A stretch of DNA of 64,000 nucleotides from Citrus sinensis (GCF_022201045.2 NC_068556.1:24471501-24535500), one strand, 5' to 3'. Numbered from the stretch's first letter, positions 12,100 to 26,308 are shown. Notes: generated by a model from the sequence alone, not told the origin. Made by a program: numbers and translations.

Positions 12100-15000
12100 T
12101 AGAATTGCAGCTGAAATTAACAATGTGGGTCATTACTCATCATAAAATGAAAGAAAGAAAGAAACACCACTGTCAGTTTGCTCACAGCAAAAACATAACA
12201 AATAAAAACGAACTACAGAGGAATCAAAGTAGATGGAATGTGGAACAGTCACTGACCGGTCACCAACTTAAAAGGGACTAAAATGCAAAAGAGAGAAAAT
12301 TTTGTCTCACTTTCAAGTAGGAAAGAAAAAAGATTAAGACTTGGAAGAAGATTTGATTAAAAAGGACTTCTTTTACGCGCATGAAAGAGGGAGACAAAGA
12401 TTGCCATTTGCCAGTGCATAACAAGCTGGCCAGGGTTGGAAAATAGAACGAACCGTGTACACTTACAGTCTTTACTGTTTTATTTTTATCATTATTGTTG
12501 TCCATATTCTCGGTGGATTAGTATTTTTATTATTTCTAAAACATCGTTATAAAAATTACTGAGAGATTTACAAATTTTTATATAAAAAAAAATTCATACA
12601 ATTCAATGAAAGTGAAAATTTACCCCCACATTTTCAGAGACTAAAACTTTTGTCTTTCGAAATAATAATAATAATAATAAGTGTTTTATCACTCTATTAA
12701 TATCCTGAGTGATATGATCACTTTTATCTTTCATGATCATTATTTTTATTTTTATTTTTTATCTTTGATAAACTATTTTTTTTTTATTTAAATCAATATC
12801 ACGAGTTCAAAGAATAGATTGTATAATATGGCTGGTTCATTACTTCTTGCAAGAAGACAGGTCGTAGGAGTTGGGAGATTCTTTCATTATGGGATGCCTC
12901 GCAACTTTTTCAAACCATTATTAATCAAATGACCAATAATTTGCCTTGTGCTTGTTTCAATTAGATGACTTAATGACATGTATTATCATTTAGAATGGTT
13001 TCTACTAAATTTATAAAACCTACTTTATGTTTTGTTTATTTATTTATTCATAATTCTAAAACTAGAGCTAATAATATTAAAATTCCAGCTAAAAACAAGA
13101 CACTGTGGAGCCAAACAAACCGCGTACAGAAAAAGTCCTGACTTTTCATTTGTCTCTATTCGCTTAAACATGAATAACCCTTCACATGCATGCATTCATT
13201 CAATTTTTATTTTTGTCTTCTAAACAGTGTGTCAAAATCAATGGTAAATAATATGTTATTGGTAGTTGAAATTTTCATTGAGAATTATATTTAGTTTGGG
13301 AGAGAATTAATTAATTAGATTCTTTAATTAACCACCCATCAGTAGAGTCTATTTAGTTCTTGAATTTTATGTATTAGGAGCAGTCTAAATAAAGAATTTT
13401 TCTTTGGTTGTGCTAAAATTGAAGAGAGATCGTATGAGTTTCTAGATCAATTTTTTTTTAATTTGTTGTAGAATTTGATATTTGTTCAATCATGCTACTT
13501 TTACTAACATATTTACGATATCAATACATTATTATCACGTATCCTTATTTTATTTTTAGTTATATAATCTCTTGATTGAATTGGTCGACACCACCTTCTT
13601 TTAAGCCTAAAGTAAAGGGTTCAAGTCTCTTCAATAACTCTACGAGTTTATTATTATGCTGAGCTTCAAATGACACCAAAAAATTGAGTAGAATAAAAAA
13701 AATAAAGATGAATTTTTGAAACAATATTATTATTTCTTGATTTATGCGAAATTTTTTAATTTAATTATAAGTGACATGTTGTATGAGGTAATTGTCGAGC
13801 ATACAATTTATGAAATGTCATCTATTTATTCTTTAAGGAAACGACATGTCATCCAATTGGCATAAAAACTTTACCCCATTCGTTTGTTTAGAGTTCTGCG
13901 CGCGGCACGAGCGTGTCTTCTAAGTTCAAGCATGATAACTTACGATTTTGATGTGATAAAGTTTTGTTTACAAGAATTCCAACTGAATTTGTTCTCGTGT
14001 CGCAAGTAACTTACTAATAATGTGGAAGCTGGTTGGTTTCTCTATGGCTATGGTTGTTGTTATTGCATTGCCTAATTGATTAATGAAATCTAAATTTGAG
14101 TCTTGTGTTTGGTGGTGAGTACCTAGCACTTAGCAGCAGAGAGATGAAAGCTGCATGCCCCATAAGTTGGTAAATTAAGGGTCTGGGCCGGGTTCTAACC
14201 CTAAAGCTCAGATTCTTGAAAATCCCATCACAAGTAATCAGGCTTAAATGGATTTGGGCCTAGCTTGGGCTGAGGCTAAGCTTTTCATTAATTTAAAATA
14301 AAATTTAATAAAGAAAAAATAAACCAAAAATAATTATTCAATATTTAATAAAATAATAGTCAATATACAAAATATAAATAAGACAACTTAATAAATCACA
14401 AATACTAAGCTCAAAAAAATATTAATTTATTATTTTAAATTTTTTTCTTTGTTTAATTAATTTATTTATTTTTAATTTATAAAAACCTAGTTTTTTTCGT
14501 AGTGAATTCTTAACCAGGCTCGCTCAATTTATGTAAAATTTATATTTTTCAATCCACATCTAAGCCCAACTCGTGCGCTTTTGCATTGTTGTTGACAACA
14601 ATGAACACAAGTAGCTTCAAGTTTTACGCCACAAGTGCTTTTGTCAAGAACGCTTCTTACAAACCCACTTCATAGTTCATGATTTTGTCTCGCAGCAAAC
14701 TAAAAGATTCTCAGTTCTTAAGTGCTGAATCTCACACACACACACATAACTAAACGAAGGCTATTCTAGAACAAATGACAGAAGAACACCACTAGCTTTT
14801 CATACAATTTGAAATTCAGGCGAGTTTCTGTTTTTATTTTCGTGCCTTGATGGAAATGACCCACAAAGAGAATATGAATGAATATGACCTCTCATGTCAA
14901 TTTCCTATCTCCTCTGGCTAAAAAAATAAATAAATAAATAAATAAAAGGGAGGAAGAAAATAATCTCCAGTAGTCTCCAGTATATATACCCTTGTTTATT

Positions 15001-15690
15001 TCATTTATACTGCATTCATCTTTCAATCAATTGTTAGAGAGTACATACACGCATGATGACAAGAATCTAAATGAAAGAAGCATAAACACTGAGAATATCC
15101 AGGAATCTCTTCTTTTTTGTGGACTCCAACAGTAACAATAGTTAAAATCACATCAAATGCAAGCTTTTCAACAGTGCCGTAAACCCCCAATGATGTCTAG
15201 ACTCATTAGAAAAAGCCCTTTTGGCTAATGTGATCATTGTATTTGGCTTTGGACAGTGGCTTGAAACACCAGACAAACAAGCATCAATGACTGAAAAATA
15301 AACGACTAATATTGAACAAACATGGGTTTATTTCTAACAACGAAGTAAAATAAAACAATTAGTGTTAATGCAGGCACTACAAAACTTTCAAGCCTCCCGA
15401 AATATTGACCGACTTACCAAGGTGTCTTCTGCATGATGCTGGCTGGGCCTCTGTAAAACATTTGATTAACAAGAGGCAACAAAGAATGGGCTCATCCACG
15501 TTTATAATGCTTAAAAGTAAAGCAAAAATACAGATTACTACTTGGCAGGATTGTTTACTGTTCCCTTGTTCGGGATTGAATGCCTAATCATTTATCTGAA
15601 GAGCATTAATTACGAAAATTTTTAAGCCTTGTTTCTGATCATTATTATATGGAAATGTACCAGAACAAAACGCATTTTGGGAAAAAAAGT
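12100..15690. other. Intergenic, upstream of BOR and downstream of DRM3
   Basis: No supported gene. Contains simple repeats: AAT at 12661-12680, CA at 14732-14746 and AAAT at about 14922-14946. The stretch 14180-14575 starts with GGGCCGGGTT and ends with AAGCCCAACTCG around a very AT-rich core, which could be a decayed inverted-repeat transposon. The small frame at 15405-15587 has no recognisable features. Confidence 0.5.
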
Positions 15691-15692
15691 TA

Positions 15693-18600
15693 TCACCTCT
15701 TCATACTCCTTACACGTTGCACAACACGAACAAACTCATAATACAAAGAGAAGTCGAAATCAGGCAGATTGTCACTCTCTGCGGCCATTTTGGGATCCTT
15801 TGAATTTGAAATCTGCTTTGAATTTGGAATCTGAGGGACTGAGTTCTGACAGATTACGAAGTCGATACTGCCAAGTTTGTGGATAAGACTCTCAAACTTT
15901 TTAGTTGTCAGGGCCTGAATGTCCTCTATCTGCACCAACTCTCCGGTTTGACCACTACTTTCCCACCACCTCTTGAGAATCCTTCGATTAGTTTCAGAAG
16001 TCTCTATGGAAATAACACCTTTCAACTTGATGCCAAGCCGGTGTAAAGTAACTTCTGCTCCACCAATTCCGCTGAAGACTGACAACATAGTTAGCCCTCC
16101 AGGGAACATAGATTTCAAGACAGAGAGGTGGTAACCCAAGGTGTCCGTCTGAAAGCAGTGTCTGAGTGATTCAAGTCTTGCTGTTAAACTATTTCCAGCA
16201 GCTTGAGTGTGATTTGATGGGTAGCCTAGTATAAGTTCTATATGTTCAGGATCTACAGGTCCAAGTTTGTACGCCCCAACCCAAACAAGATTCAATTTCT
16301 CAGAGCGATGAAGAATATCTCTCTGCTGCTGTGATGACAGCACTCCTCGAGAATCTCTGAGTAGTTTCTCAAACCTCTCACAGAGCTGAGATATCCCACC
16401 AGTTCCAGAGTTGATGCAGCTCAAATGCTTCCTCGTATCCCATGATGGCCACCATTTCTTAGTATGCGGAATTGCATCTTGTATAGTCATCGGAGGTTCC
16501 GGAGGTATGTGAAACCTATTTGTAGTTGGAAGATTGTGTAGATACCCTTCTCTCCTACTCAGTGCCGAGAAATACTGAGAATTTACAAATTCAGGCTCAA
16601 GTGAATACAAGAAATGAGACATTTTCACCCAGCAATCTATTGACACATCCACGACGTTTCCATAAAAGAAATATGGAGGTTGTGCCACCACTTTATTAAT
16701 ACTCCTGCATGGATTGGAATTGAATGCTTGCTGCATTCCATATCTGGAACTATTAGGCTTCACTTTTTCTTCCCACGATGAGTCAAGGAAAGAACTAGAG
16801 TCATCCAATGACTCTTGTTTTGGCCGTTTCCCTTTACGGTTTTCCTGAAAATCAACGTGCTGAAACTGAGAAGTGCTATTTGAAAAGTCATCAAAATACT
16901 CTTCCCTTGGCCTTTTACCTCTACTAGTTTCACTTGTGTTCATTTTCCTTGACTGAGAGACAACATCCGGACTGCAATACTCAGTTTTAACTTTTACCGT
17001 ATCATATGACCGACTTCTAGGGGTGTCCAAGAAAATTTGACCAGAGAAAATTTTGTCAGCAAGCTCTGAAATTGGAGTCTTTGAGCCTGAAATAAGACAA
17101 ATGACTTGGTTGTTACTAAATTCATCGTAAATATAGTTGCATTAATTCATTAAATACTAAAAGAAGTAATCACTCACCAAATTTCTCAATTGCTAATGAA
17201 ACTTGATTTTCAGAGAAACCCATTTCAAGCAACTGAAGAGTTATTTCCATGGTCCCATACAAGGTCTCATCACTTTTATCCTGGTGATCGAAAAAGGTCA
17301 AACCAAGTATTAGATACCATCCAAATTATATAATACCACAGATACGAACACAATAAACCAACAAAGACAGCGCATCTTATAGGTGATTGAAAATGCCTCG
17401 AAAGAAAAAAAAAAAAAAAAAAAGCTAACTTGACACCCAAATAACAGGATGATGCAGAATAAGAGATTGTCCTTATTTATAATTTTTAAGGTTTTATTAT
17501 AAATAATAAATTCAAGTGTTCAAGTAAAATATTTTTATCTTCCTTAAATAGATTTCTTATTAGGGTAGGTTTTATATTACATAGTAAGAAGTAGGTTCCT
17601 TTTGATTTTGATTTCTGTTTCAATGATAATTATTATATGAAATTGTGATTCCCCTCTTAATTTCCCATAGTTTTTCTCCCCTTTTTCACTGGCTTTCTCC
17701 TCCTCCTCTAAATTTTCTGCTTTCTCCCTTAATTCTTCTATAGCTTCCTTTCTTTCTTCTATCTTTCTCCCCATTCTCTATTATTTTGTGGCACAATCCG
17801 TCGTATATCACAGGATTTCAGAAACCTATCAATGACGGCCTTTTCCTATTATTAGTATTACTATATAATGATCAATAATAATAAGAAAGCAGAAAAGAAT
17901 GCAACTTAATGCATTTAAAGTGTGTATAGGCTTTTGCAGAAATCTCAATTCATAAGAATAGACATCAAACCAACTAATGTTACATGAAAACATCATTAAG
18001 GACCTCATTCGTTCCATCATTGTCATGAGGTGCATCATCTGTTTCCTTTTCGAAATTTTCTGATATCTGAGCAGCAGTGATGAAGTCCACCAGTTCATAA
18101 ACAGGAGCATCTTTGCCTGAATGTAACATTTACGAGAAAATCCATTAAGCACTAAAGTATTGCTATAACAGAAAGAGAGCTACAATAAATCTACGATGAA
18201 ATATCACACTTGAAGCTGTATTGACAATAATTAAAATACATCTGAAATGAGTGTAAGAGACAAACATAGATCTGACGATTTGTACTAAATATTAGTACTA
18301 CTAATAGAGTAACAACAATTATAATGATTATGGTATAATAACAACAATGCCAGGAACAACAAAGCATAGGTTTCATATTTATTCTCTGCAGAGCCACAGA
18401 ATCCAAAAGAATTTAGAAATTCCAGAAGTGAATATTTCCTCTAAAGTGTTCTCAAAATGTATCCATTCTAACAACGTTAAACAAGTAACAACGTTAAACA
18501 AGAAACAACTGCAAAGTTCAACATCTCGTCTACTTGAAGTCAAAAGGTAAAAAATGAAGAATCTCAAAGTATTTCCTTTTAACACTACAGAAGCAACCAT

Positions 18601-20899
18601 AATTTCAAGATGTGCAAAGAAGCATCAGTTGCAAACTTAATCTACCAAGATAAAAAAATTTTGGAAACTATAAACATACCAAGCTTATCCAATGCAAAGT
18701 CAACTTCATTTACAGAAAAATTCATCATTAGTAAAGAGGCCCTTTTTTCAATATGTAATCCTTCGTCCATTACATTGGGTTCCTGCAAATATTGAAGATC
18801 AAGCAAACATAAAATATATCATATCCAATGATCTTGCATCCATGAAAATAAGAGATCAACATATTATTGACAAAATATGAGTTGAGACCATAAATATCTG
18901 TCCTCATATAATTCTGTTAAATTTGCAGAAAGATGAGAAGGAAAGGAACAAAGTATCGGCCCTAAAGGTGACTCATTAACCTTAACATGTAATAGCTCTA
19001 ACAAATTCAACCCCATGAACTGCTATCAGTGGAAATTAACTGAAGCAGTCCATAGTAAGGGAAATAAAATGTAAGAATGACACGGAACCTGATTAAAAAT
19101 TAATTAATGCCTCCCTCACTTCACTCTTCCACCATTATCAGAGTTGTCTACTAGAAAAATCGTTTGTCTCTCACTCTCTCTTTCTATAAAGCACCAAAAA
19201 AAGGCAATTAAAAAAGAGTTGAATGCTCAAGACAGGGAATACCAACATAAGCAGTATACAGTTTAGTCTTAAGAAGCATTAAAATTCCAATTCCAATCCA
19301 GTTACATTAATAAAATGGTAACTGGTATCCTTATTTGACAAGACAACCCTCCTAACAATAGAAAATCAGATAGAAACTGGCACTTTACACGTAGTTCAGA
19401 TCCTCCAGGAGCAAAAATTATGAACGAACTGTCACATATAAAGCAAGACCACAGCAAGTTACCTCTTTTGGTTGGACCATTGTGGAAATTTCTGGTGGAC
19501 TGTTAGCATCCTTGTCGCCAAACAAGGTATCCAGAGAATCTGACGATTGAGAATTGGATTCTTGAAGAGCCTATTTCATTCAACAGCAGGTTAACCACAA
19601 AAAATTTGTATTGTATGTAACAGTCAAAAATTCATTACACAAGAGAGGGACGAGCAAGAGAATATAGAAGTCACTGGAGAGACTTCAAGAAATGCTAAAC
19701 CTCACTAGATCTGATAGTTCAAAGAACTCTAAACCTCACTAGATAGAGTTCTGATTCTGAAACAGCTTACAAAGTCAATTTAAGCAAATAAAATGTTTAG
19801 ATCAACATTCTCTCATAATTGAAGCCTGAAGACACAAACATGCACCAAAGTGTATCTGATTACTTACGTTATATTCAATTAGTGTCTCCAATAACAAGTC
19901 CACATTGTCTTGACCTGGATTGCAGTTTTGCAAAGAATGGTCATCGGGAAATAACCATGGATTATTTTTCATCACGTGGATGCTTTTTTTCTCTTTCAAT
20001 AAATTTACAAACGAAATTGTTCATCTTACCCTTTTCTTCAATCACTTTATCGACAAGAGATGGTGAAAATCCCATCCCAATAAAAGATGACCTTAAATTA
20101 CTCCCAGACGAACTTGCAATGTTTTCCTGAAATCATAGAATAAAACTCAGTATCTGCAAGTCTAAGCCTCCGCTAGTTTATGCTGTTTGGTAAACAACTA
20201 GCAGCTTTACATTGGAAGCACAAATGATCTTTTCATGTAGCTGTTTACTGAAAAGAAGCTCTAAAAATGATACCAAACAACTTTCACTTAACAATTAGTG
20301 GTGGTTGCCAAACACTCATGAACGTTCACATCACAGTAAAAGCTTCCATTCCACAGAACACCAAGATGCCAATCTAAGCCTAAGCCATCTTCAAAAAGTG
20401 ATTTTGTTAGGGAAAGCTAAAGACACACTCAAAGAGTCTTAGATCCACACACCAACATGGAAAAGCTGCACAAGAGTGCATGCTAATTAGTTCATTAAAC
20501 ATAAAGTTCAAATTATCAACAGCGTTTAATATTTAACAATACAAGATTTCGTTTCCAGAATATTTCATTAGTTAACAGCTAAACCCAAACAAAACTGCAG
20601 AAAAATTTAGCAGCACAAGAAAAGAATGAATTAGAAAAACGGAAACTAAACTACAAGCTTACCCCGACATGCATCGAGCTCGCGCAAGCCCTATCCGCCG
20701 GCAACTCGAAGTCAAGGATCTCAGGCTTCGGCACAATTGCTTTTGCTTTATCTCCATTTTCGCCATTGTTCTGGCTTGGCAAGTCGCCCTGCAGATTTGC
20801 AATTACAAGTACGTACCAAGAAAAAAAAAAGAATAATAATAATAAACAAAGTATATAGCTTGTAAAATTTGTAAAGATTAATTATCACTTTCACGTACC
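15693..20899 (-). CDS. DRM3: DRM3, catalytically degenerate de novo DNA methyltransferase
   Basis: Domains-rearranged methyltransferase homologue acting in the nucleus in RNA-directed DNA methylation. Nine coding exons: 20899 (ATG ends here), 20788-20663, 20126-20030, 19914-19868, 19570-19463, 18782-18680, 18116-18004, 17280-17178 and 17086-15693. Total 697 residues (AtDRM3 about 710). Three UBA domains are visible at about 58-91, 143-176 and 215-250, each with the M-x-F core. The rearranged methyltransferase domain occupies the C-terminal half. Motif I is intact (FSGIGG, 571-576). Where DRM1/2 carry the catalytic Pro-Cys of motif IV, this protein reads FVICQNSVPQ (643-652), so no nucleophilic Cys. 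That is the hallmark of DRM3, known from Arabidopsis to assist DRM2 without catalysing methylation itself. The donor at 18003 is the least certain junction. The first coding exon contributes only Met. Confidence 0.9.
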
Positions 20900-21709
20900 A
20901 TGGAGGCAAATTTACAATAGCCAACAACACAGAGAGGAAAATAAAAAATAAAAAAATAAATGAAACTTCTGTCTCTCCGCAAAACAAACATACAGTCAGT
21001 GAAAGCAATTTTGACTGAAGTTGCTGCGTTCGAGAGTTTTCAATAAAAGTACCCACATAATTTTGTAATAATATTTATAAAAAATGTCATTTATTAAAAA
21101 ATAATTTTTTTTTTAATTATAATTAAAAAATATGCGCTTTTTTTTTTAAGAGAATTAAAAAATATGCTTAAGTCAAAGTATGATAGACTGCGTGCGAAAC
21201 GGCCGGTCAGATAAACGGCTGCAGAAGAGTGACGACTTTGGAGCTCGGAGTAGTAAAAGAGAGAACACGGCCGTTAAGTATTACTAAATACGGCGTCGTA
21301 ATCACGTTTGAGTCCATTAAATAATGTAAATAAATTTTATTAAATGAGCTTACCGAAACTTACAGCAGACACGAGACTCAGCTTTTAGAGGAAAAATCAG
21401 GTGGATCATCGATGCCGAGACGTTGCATGCGCCAGACGTGTCAAGATCTAGACGCATTTGACCAATACTTTTGGACTATTTAAGCGTTGATCGAACTTTA
21501 TGTAAGAATCTTCATTTTATGAAATAAAAGATCATGGAACGTTCTAATTTCTTCTCTCTCTTTCTTTCGTTTTCTTAAACAGAGATACGCAGTTCCTATC
21601 ACTTTAAAATTTTCCCTCAAAGTGACAGACCATACAAGAAAGTAAAGATTTAAGAAACAAGAGTAAACAAATCATTGCAGTAACCGTAGCAATAGAGAGA
21701 AACTATAAC
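20900..21709. other. Divergent promoter region between DRM3 and the mitochondrial carrier
   Basis: About 0.8 kb shared by two divergent genes. The carrier leader (about 21532-21709) is rich in CT and was copied to 43143. No clear TATA box was identified for either gene. Confidence 0.5.
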
Positions 21710-24506
21710 ATGGCTACGGAAACAGAGGCCGCAGCTCCTGCGTTGGCTCTTGCTGACGCGGAAATCAATTGGGACAGGTTATTTCTCTATTAGTTTGTTA
21801 TAGCTGAGCTGTCAATTGTGTTCGCTTGATATTCTTGTTATTGTTCTTGGTGATAGATTTAATGATCATTTGATGATGGATCATTGTGTGTGTATCGAGA
21901 ATAAGGATTCAGGGACAAAGAAAATGGAAATGAGAATGCAATTAAATTCATGAAACGGTCCCACGGCATTGAATTTGTAAATTTATGAAAAATGGGTTTT
22001 TATTGGTTCCTATTGTTAATGTGTGGTTCTATTGCACTTATTAATAGTGTCGTGTCTTTTGTCACATCTGTTGAGACATAAACTTTGTAACATCAAGGAG
22101 ATTTTAGATCTATGATGGGAATCGTAGGCAATTGAAACAGGTGAAGGAATTCATGATGTGATAGAACGAGTGCTTTGATTACTTTTTTTGGATGAAAAGT
22201 TTTGTATATCCCGAGGTTCTACCGTCTCTTTGATTCACAGAGGCGAATTTTTTGGCCGATGATAATCTGGAATATAGTTAAAACAGTCTAGCTTTTGAAT
22301 GAGTTGTTACCGGATTTGGAAGTACTATTTTTGAGTTACGTTGTGTTATTTTGACATGATTTGATATATTGGTACCACATACAAGAAATGTAATAGGAGT
22401 TCATTCTTTTTCGCTTTTTGTTTCATATCATATCCTCTGCATACAAATAACTTTGTGTATAGGTTGGACAAGACAAGGTTTCATATTATTGGGGCTATTC
22501 TCTTTACTGCTCAGTCAGCACTGTTACATCCAACTGTGGTGGTAAAGACTAGAATGCAAGTTGCTCATTCTGGAGTTTCTCAAATGCGTGGACTATCGGT
22601 ATTTAGAAATATATTAAGGAATGATGGAATTCCTGGAATTTTCCGAGGTTTTGGCACCTCTGCTGTGGGATCAATGCCTGGTAGGGTTCTGTGTTTGACA
22701 TCCCTTGAAGTATCTAAGGATATGATGTTGAAATACACTGAAGGGGTAGACATGCCTGAAGCAACACGTGTGGGCGTTGCAAATGCGGTGGCAGGCATGT
22801 TGTCAAACTTAGTTTCTTGCGTATATTTTGTGCCTTTAGATGTGGTATGTAAACCAATTTTTTACTTCTTTTTATTATTATTATTATATTTTTATTTTTA
22901 TTTTTTATTTTGAGGGGAATGATGGGAAACACATTTCATAATATAAAAACAGACGAGGGAAAGAAAAAGAGTCAGTGAATCTGGACCTTGATTGGTGTAC
23001 CAATATCTTGTAAAGTTACTTTGTTACTTGAAAACAACTATTCTGGAGTGCTTTCAGGAAACTATCCTGGAGTGCTTTCAGGAAACTGCTTTATATATTT
23101 GTTAGAGACCGACTATTTTACTGTAACCATACGTAGTTCACCTTTGTTGCTCTTAATAGATGCTTGGTGTATGATGTGTTCTGTTATTTGTCCAATTCTC
23201 AGATTTGCCAGAGATTAATGGTGCAAGGGCTTCCTGGGACTACATACTGTAATGGGCCAATTGATGTCGTGTGTAAAGTGATAAAAAGTGAAGGATTTCG
23301 TGGTTTGTATAGAGGCTTTGGACTAACAGCTCTTACCCAGTCACCGGCATCTGCACTTTGGTGGGGTGCCTATGGTGCTGCCCAACACATGATTTGGAGG
23401 TATGCCTAATTATCCCTGAGGCATATTGAATGCCGTTATGTTTACAATTTTGGACTGATTATGGTAGCTAATTATTGTTTATTCCTCATCACTAGGAGCT
23501 TGGGCTATGGAGATGACATGGAGAAACCATCTCAATCTGAGATGATCACAGTTCAGGCCAGTGCAGGAATGGTTGCTGGAGCTTGTTCCACGGTAATCAC
23601 TACTCCAATAGACACAGTAAAGACACGACTTCAGGTAGCGTTATAAGCTCTCACTAGTTTTCCCTTTTTGAAGTACAGCCATTATATTTGCATACACTTG
23701 CATATATTCATCTTTTTCTTTGTGAATTGTATTTATGATTTGGTATCCTGTCAATTCTGACATGATACTCCAAGCAACTCTGATATGAATTGTGTACGAT
23801 ATATATATGCATACACTTGCATATATTCATCTTTTTCTTTGTGAATGGTATTTACGATTTGGTATCCTGTCAACTCTGACATGATACTCCAAGCAACTCT
23901 GATATGATTGTATTTTGATCCCAGTCTCTCTATGATGTAGACCATGGATAATTTTGGTGTTGGAAGACCATCGGTAATGAAGACGATAAAGGCACTCCTT
24001 AAGGAAGATGGATGGAGGGGCTTCTATAGAGGATTTGGACCTCGATTCTTGAATATGTCACTTTATGGGACTACAATGATAGTTACTTACGAATTGATAA
24101 GTATGTAGACCTCTTTTTTCTTTTTCTTTTTTCTTTTCATTTTTCCAGTAGACTAGCAGATGTAGAGATTGATTGTCGGAGGTAGATGAAACTCCTTGCT
24201 ACGTGCTTAGCTAGGACACTTTGCGTACATGCTTGAATTTACAACATGCCAATAGCTCTTGAGCAAAAAGTATCATTGATTCATTTTTAAAATTTCCTCG
24301 GTTTTCAACGGTATGCCAAGCTTTCTGTCAAAGAAAATGTCTTATGCATTGTCTCCCCAGCAAATGTACTGTTTCCATATTAGTTTTGGGACTGTTAATT
24401 TTTCTGTGATTGCAATACTATCATTAACAGTTTATCATGAGCTAACTATGTTTACCTCTTTTCTCCTTTCTTCTTTACAGAGAGATTATCAATCAGGCAA
24501 AATTGA
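21710..24506 (+). CDS. Mitochondrial substrate carrier (SLC25A44-like)
   Basis: Inner-membrane carrier of the SLC25 family, closest in memory to plant At5g15640 and animal SLC25A44. The substrate is not established here; the animal protein moves branched-chain amino acids. Six exons: 21710-21777, 22463-22844, 23203-23399, 23496-23634, 23941-24100 and 24481-24506, giving 323 residues, a normal length. The three carrier repeats are visible: HPTVVVKTR (the usual acidic residue replaced by Val), PLDVICQRL and PIDTVKTRL, with GFRGLYRGFG and GWRGFYRGFG turns. The last exon codes only the end of ELIKRLSIRQN, and reading through its donor would instead give ELISM and stop. Intron 4 holds a 119-base tandem duplication. 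A truncated second copy lies at 43143-44437. Divergent from DRM3. Confidence 0.9.
23689..23907 (+). repeat. Tandem duplication in carrier intron 4
   Basis: A roughly 100-base block starting TGCATACACTTGCATATATT at 23689 is repeated at 23808 (offset 119) with only a few differences. It lies wholly inside intron 4. Confidence 0.85.
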
Positions 24507-24627
24507 AATTTTGACAGGAAGGGCGTATAATTTATCCTGTAACACTGCAGTTTTCTTAACTGCAAAGAAATAGGTACCGGCAGCATTATTTCTTTAAAAG
24601 GGGGCAGATGGTGCTTCTGTTGTTGCA

Positions 24628-24699
24628 TGATGACGGCATTTGCATAACAAGATTAGGTAGCGATTGATGACGGCATTTGCATAACAAGATTAGGTAGCG
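24628..24699. repeat. 37-bp tandem duplication
   Basis: TGATGACGGCATTTGC and the following 19 bases occur at 24628 and again, without change, at 24665. Confidence 0.85.
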
Positions 24700-25905
24700 T
24701 TTGATGGAATTCGTTTTCTTGATTCATTTCTTTCTCCATAATTCTAATCAGATGGTTCCCAGAAAATTACTAAATGTATACTTGGCTCTTTAAGTTCAGT
24801 AGCTTCTTTCCCATTTTCATGTCAATTTTACTACTATTTTTTATTCTAACGCTAATAAATTTAAATCCAAAGACGGGTGTTATTAGCACATACCTGTCAA
24901 CTTTCCGAAATTATTAACCGATACGTCGCCTTTAATGTAAAGTTTGAAATTGTAGGGATTACCGTTTATTTTTGTTCCCAATTGTTACCTTTAAAACAAT
25001 GCTGTTTGGAGCACTGTTTGAAAAGACTATCCAAGAATTGACGATCCCGAATCCAACTGATGCTTTGCATTTAAAGTAACATTATTTATATAATTGTTTG
25101 TTAGTAAATTTTAGTAATTTCATTGAATTTCTTTTTATCGGTAATTTAGTGATGTCGTTGGATTTCTTTTCTCATTCTCTTGATTTTATTAAATTAGGAG
25201 ATATTGTAGATAACTCAAACTTAAACATACTTACCAAGATAAAAGAAGTTAATAAAATTTTTGTCCTACCAAGACAAATTTTAAAAAAAATTCACAACAT
25301 TATCTTAATTGCTGTTTTAGTTTGTGCAATAGAGACATTTTAGATAATTTATTATTATTATTTTTTTCCTTTTGGTCATAAAACGGTCCACTAACTTTAC
25401 CATTTTTATCATCCAAGAAGGAGCAAGAATGTCTAGGATTCTCTATCTAAAATGGTCCATTAACGTCAATGTTTGAAAGGTTAATTTACATTGAACTTTG
25501 TACGTAAGCATGATTCTACCAAACCTTAGGGGAAGCTTGTGTTAATATCCCGAAAGTTTCACTTTCATCTTCTCTGTTCCGGCTAATAAATGAAAGTCGC
25601 TCACTACCTAATCCACGAAAAGCCCTCGCGTGTATAAGACTCTCCTCCCATTGAAGCTAAAATCGGGTTATCCTTTAAATCTTGTAACGTCAATAAATTG
25701 AAATCCATTCTTTTTTCCCTTCCTCCCAAAAAAAAGGAACCCGCCCTGATTCTGTTAATTAGGGAGAAAAAGAAAATGCAGAAATCACTTTCAGTTGCAG
25801 AACTGCACATAGTAACACTAGCATACATATCTCTAATTTTGTGGATTCAGCACAATAATTCCAGGAATCTTTATACGAAATAAAAAATGATTCACATGGT
25901 AGAAG

Positions 25906-26000
25906 TCACCAAGATACATAACATTGGTCGAAAATGAAACTCGAAAATGATGATAGAATCATCAAGATACACAACATTAGTCCAAAATGAAACTCGAAAA
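25906..26000. repeat. 53-bp tandem duplication
   Basis: TCACCAAGATACATAACATT at 25906 and TCATCAAGATACACAACATT at 25959 each open a 42-base block ending AAACTCGAAAA, with few differences. Confidence 0.8.
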
Positions 26001-26308
26001 AGACAATTTTTTTTCGTATCTTTAATGCATTGGAAGTACAGGAAAATAGAACCAGAAAGAAAGAAAAAAGAAAAAGAAACAGAAATTACACTGCACATCA
26101 ACTTGCTAATAGCAGCCAGAACCAGTCCCACCACAAATATTCAGACGGCAGTATGTAAACAAAATAAAATAACGGGTATAAAAGGCCAGTAAAGCTGGCT
26201 CTAAGCCCTTTTTTGGATTCAACAGCGCCTGTTGATCATGCAATGAACTCAGAATTACAACAGTCCAGCTGCAAGGTCGTTCAAGGTAAAACATGAACAT
26301 CTACATCA

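Larger units (their letters stand above)
24507..26308. other. Intergenic gap between carrier and YTH gene
   Basis: Convergent 3' ends. Apart from two short tandem duplications (24628-24699 and 25906-26000), nothing is recognised. Very AT-rich between 24830 and 25400. Confidence 0.5.

Noticed and set aside
14732-14946. CA and AAAT simple repeats as possible regulatory or CRISPR-like arrays
   Set aside because: Plain microsatellites. No spacer-repeat structure exists anywhere in the window, and CRISPR is not expected in a plant genome.
15405-15587. Small plus-strand frame downstream of DRM3
   Set aside because: No domain, no clear promoter, length expected by chance in this composition.
17577-17774. 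Minus-strand Glu/Lys-rich frame of 65 codons
   Set aside because: Low-complexity purine tract inside a DRM3 intron, with no splice connection in frame.
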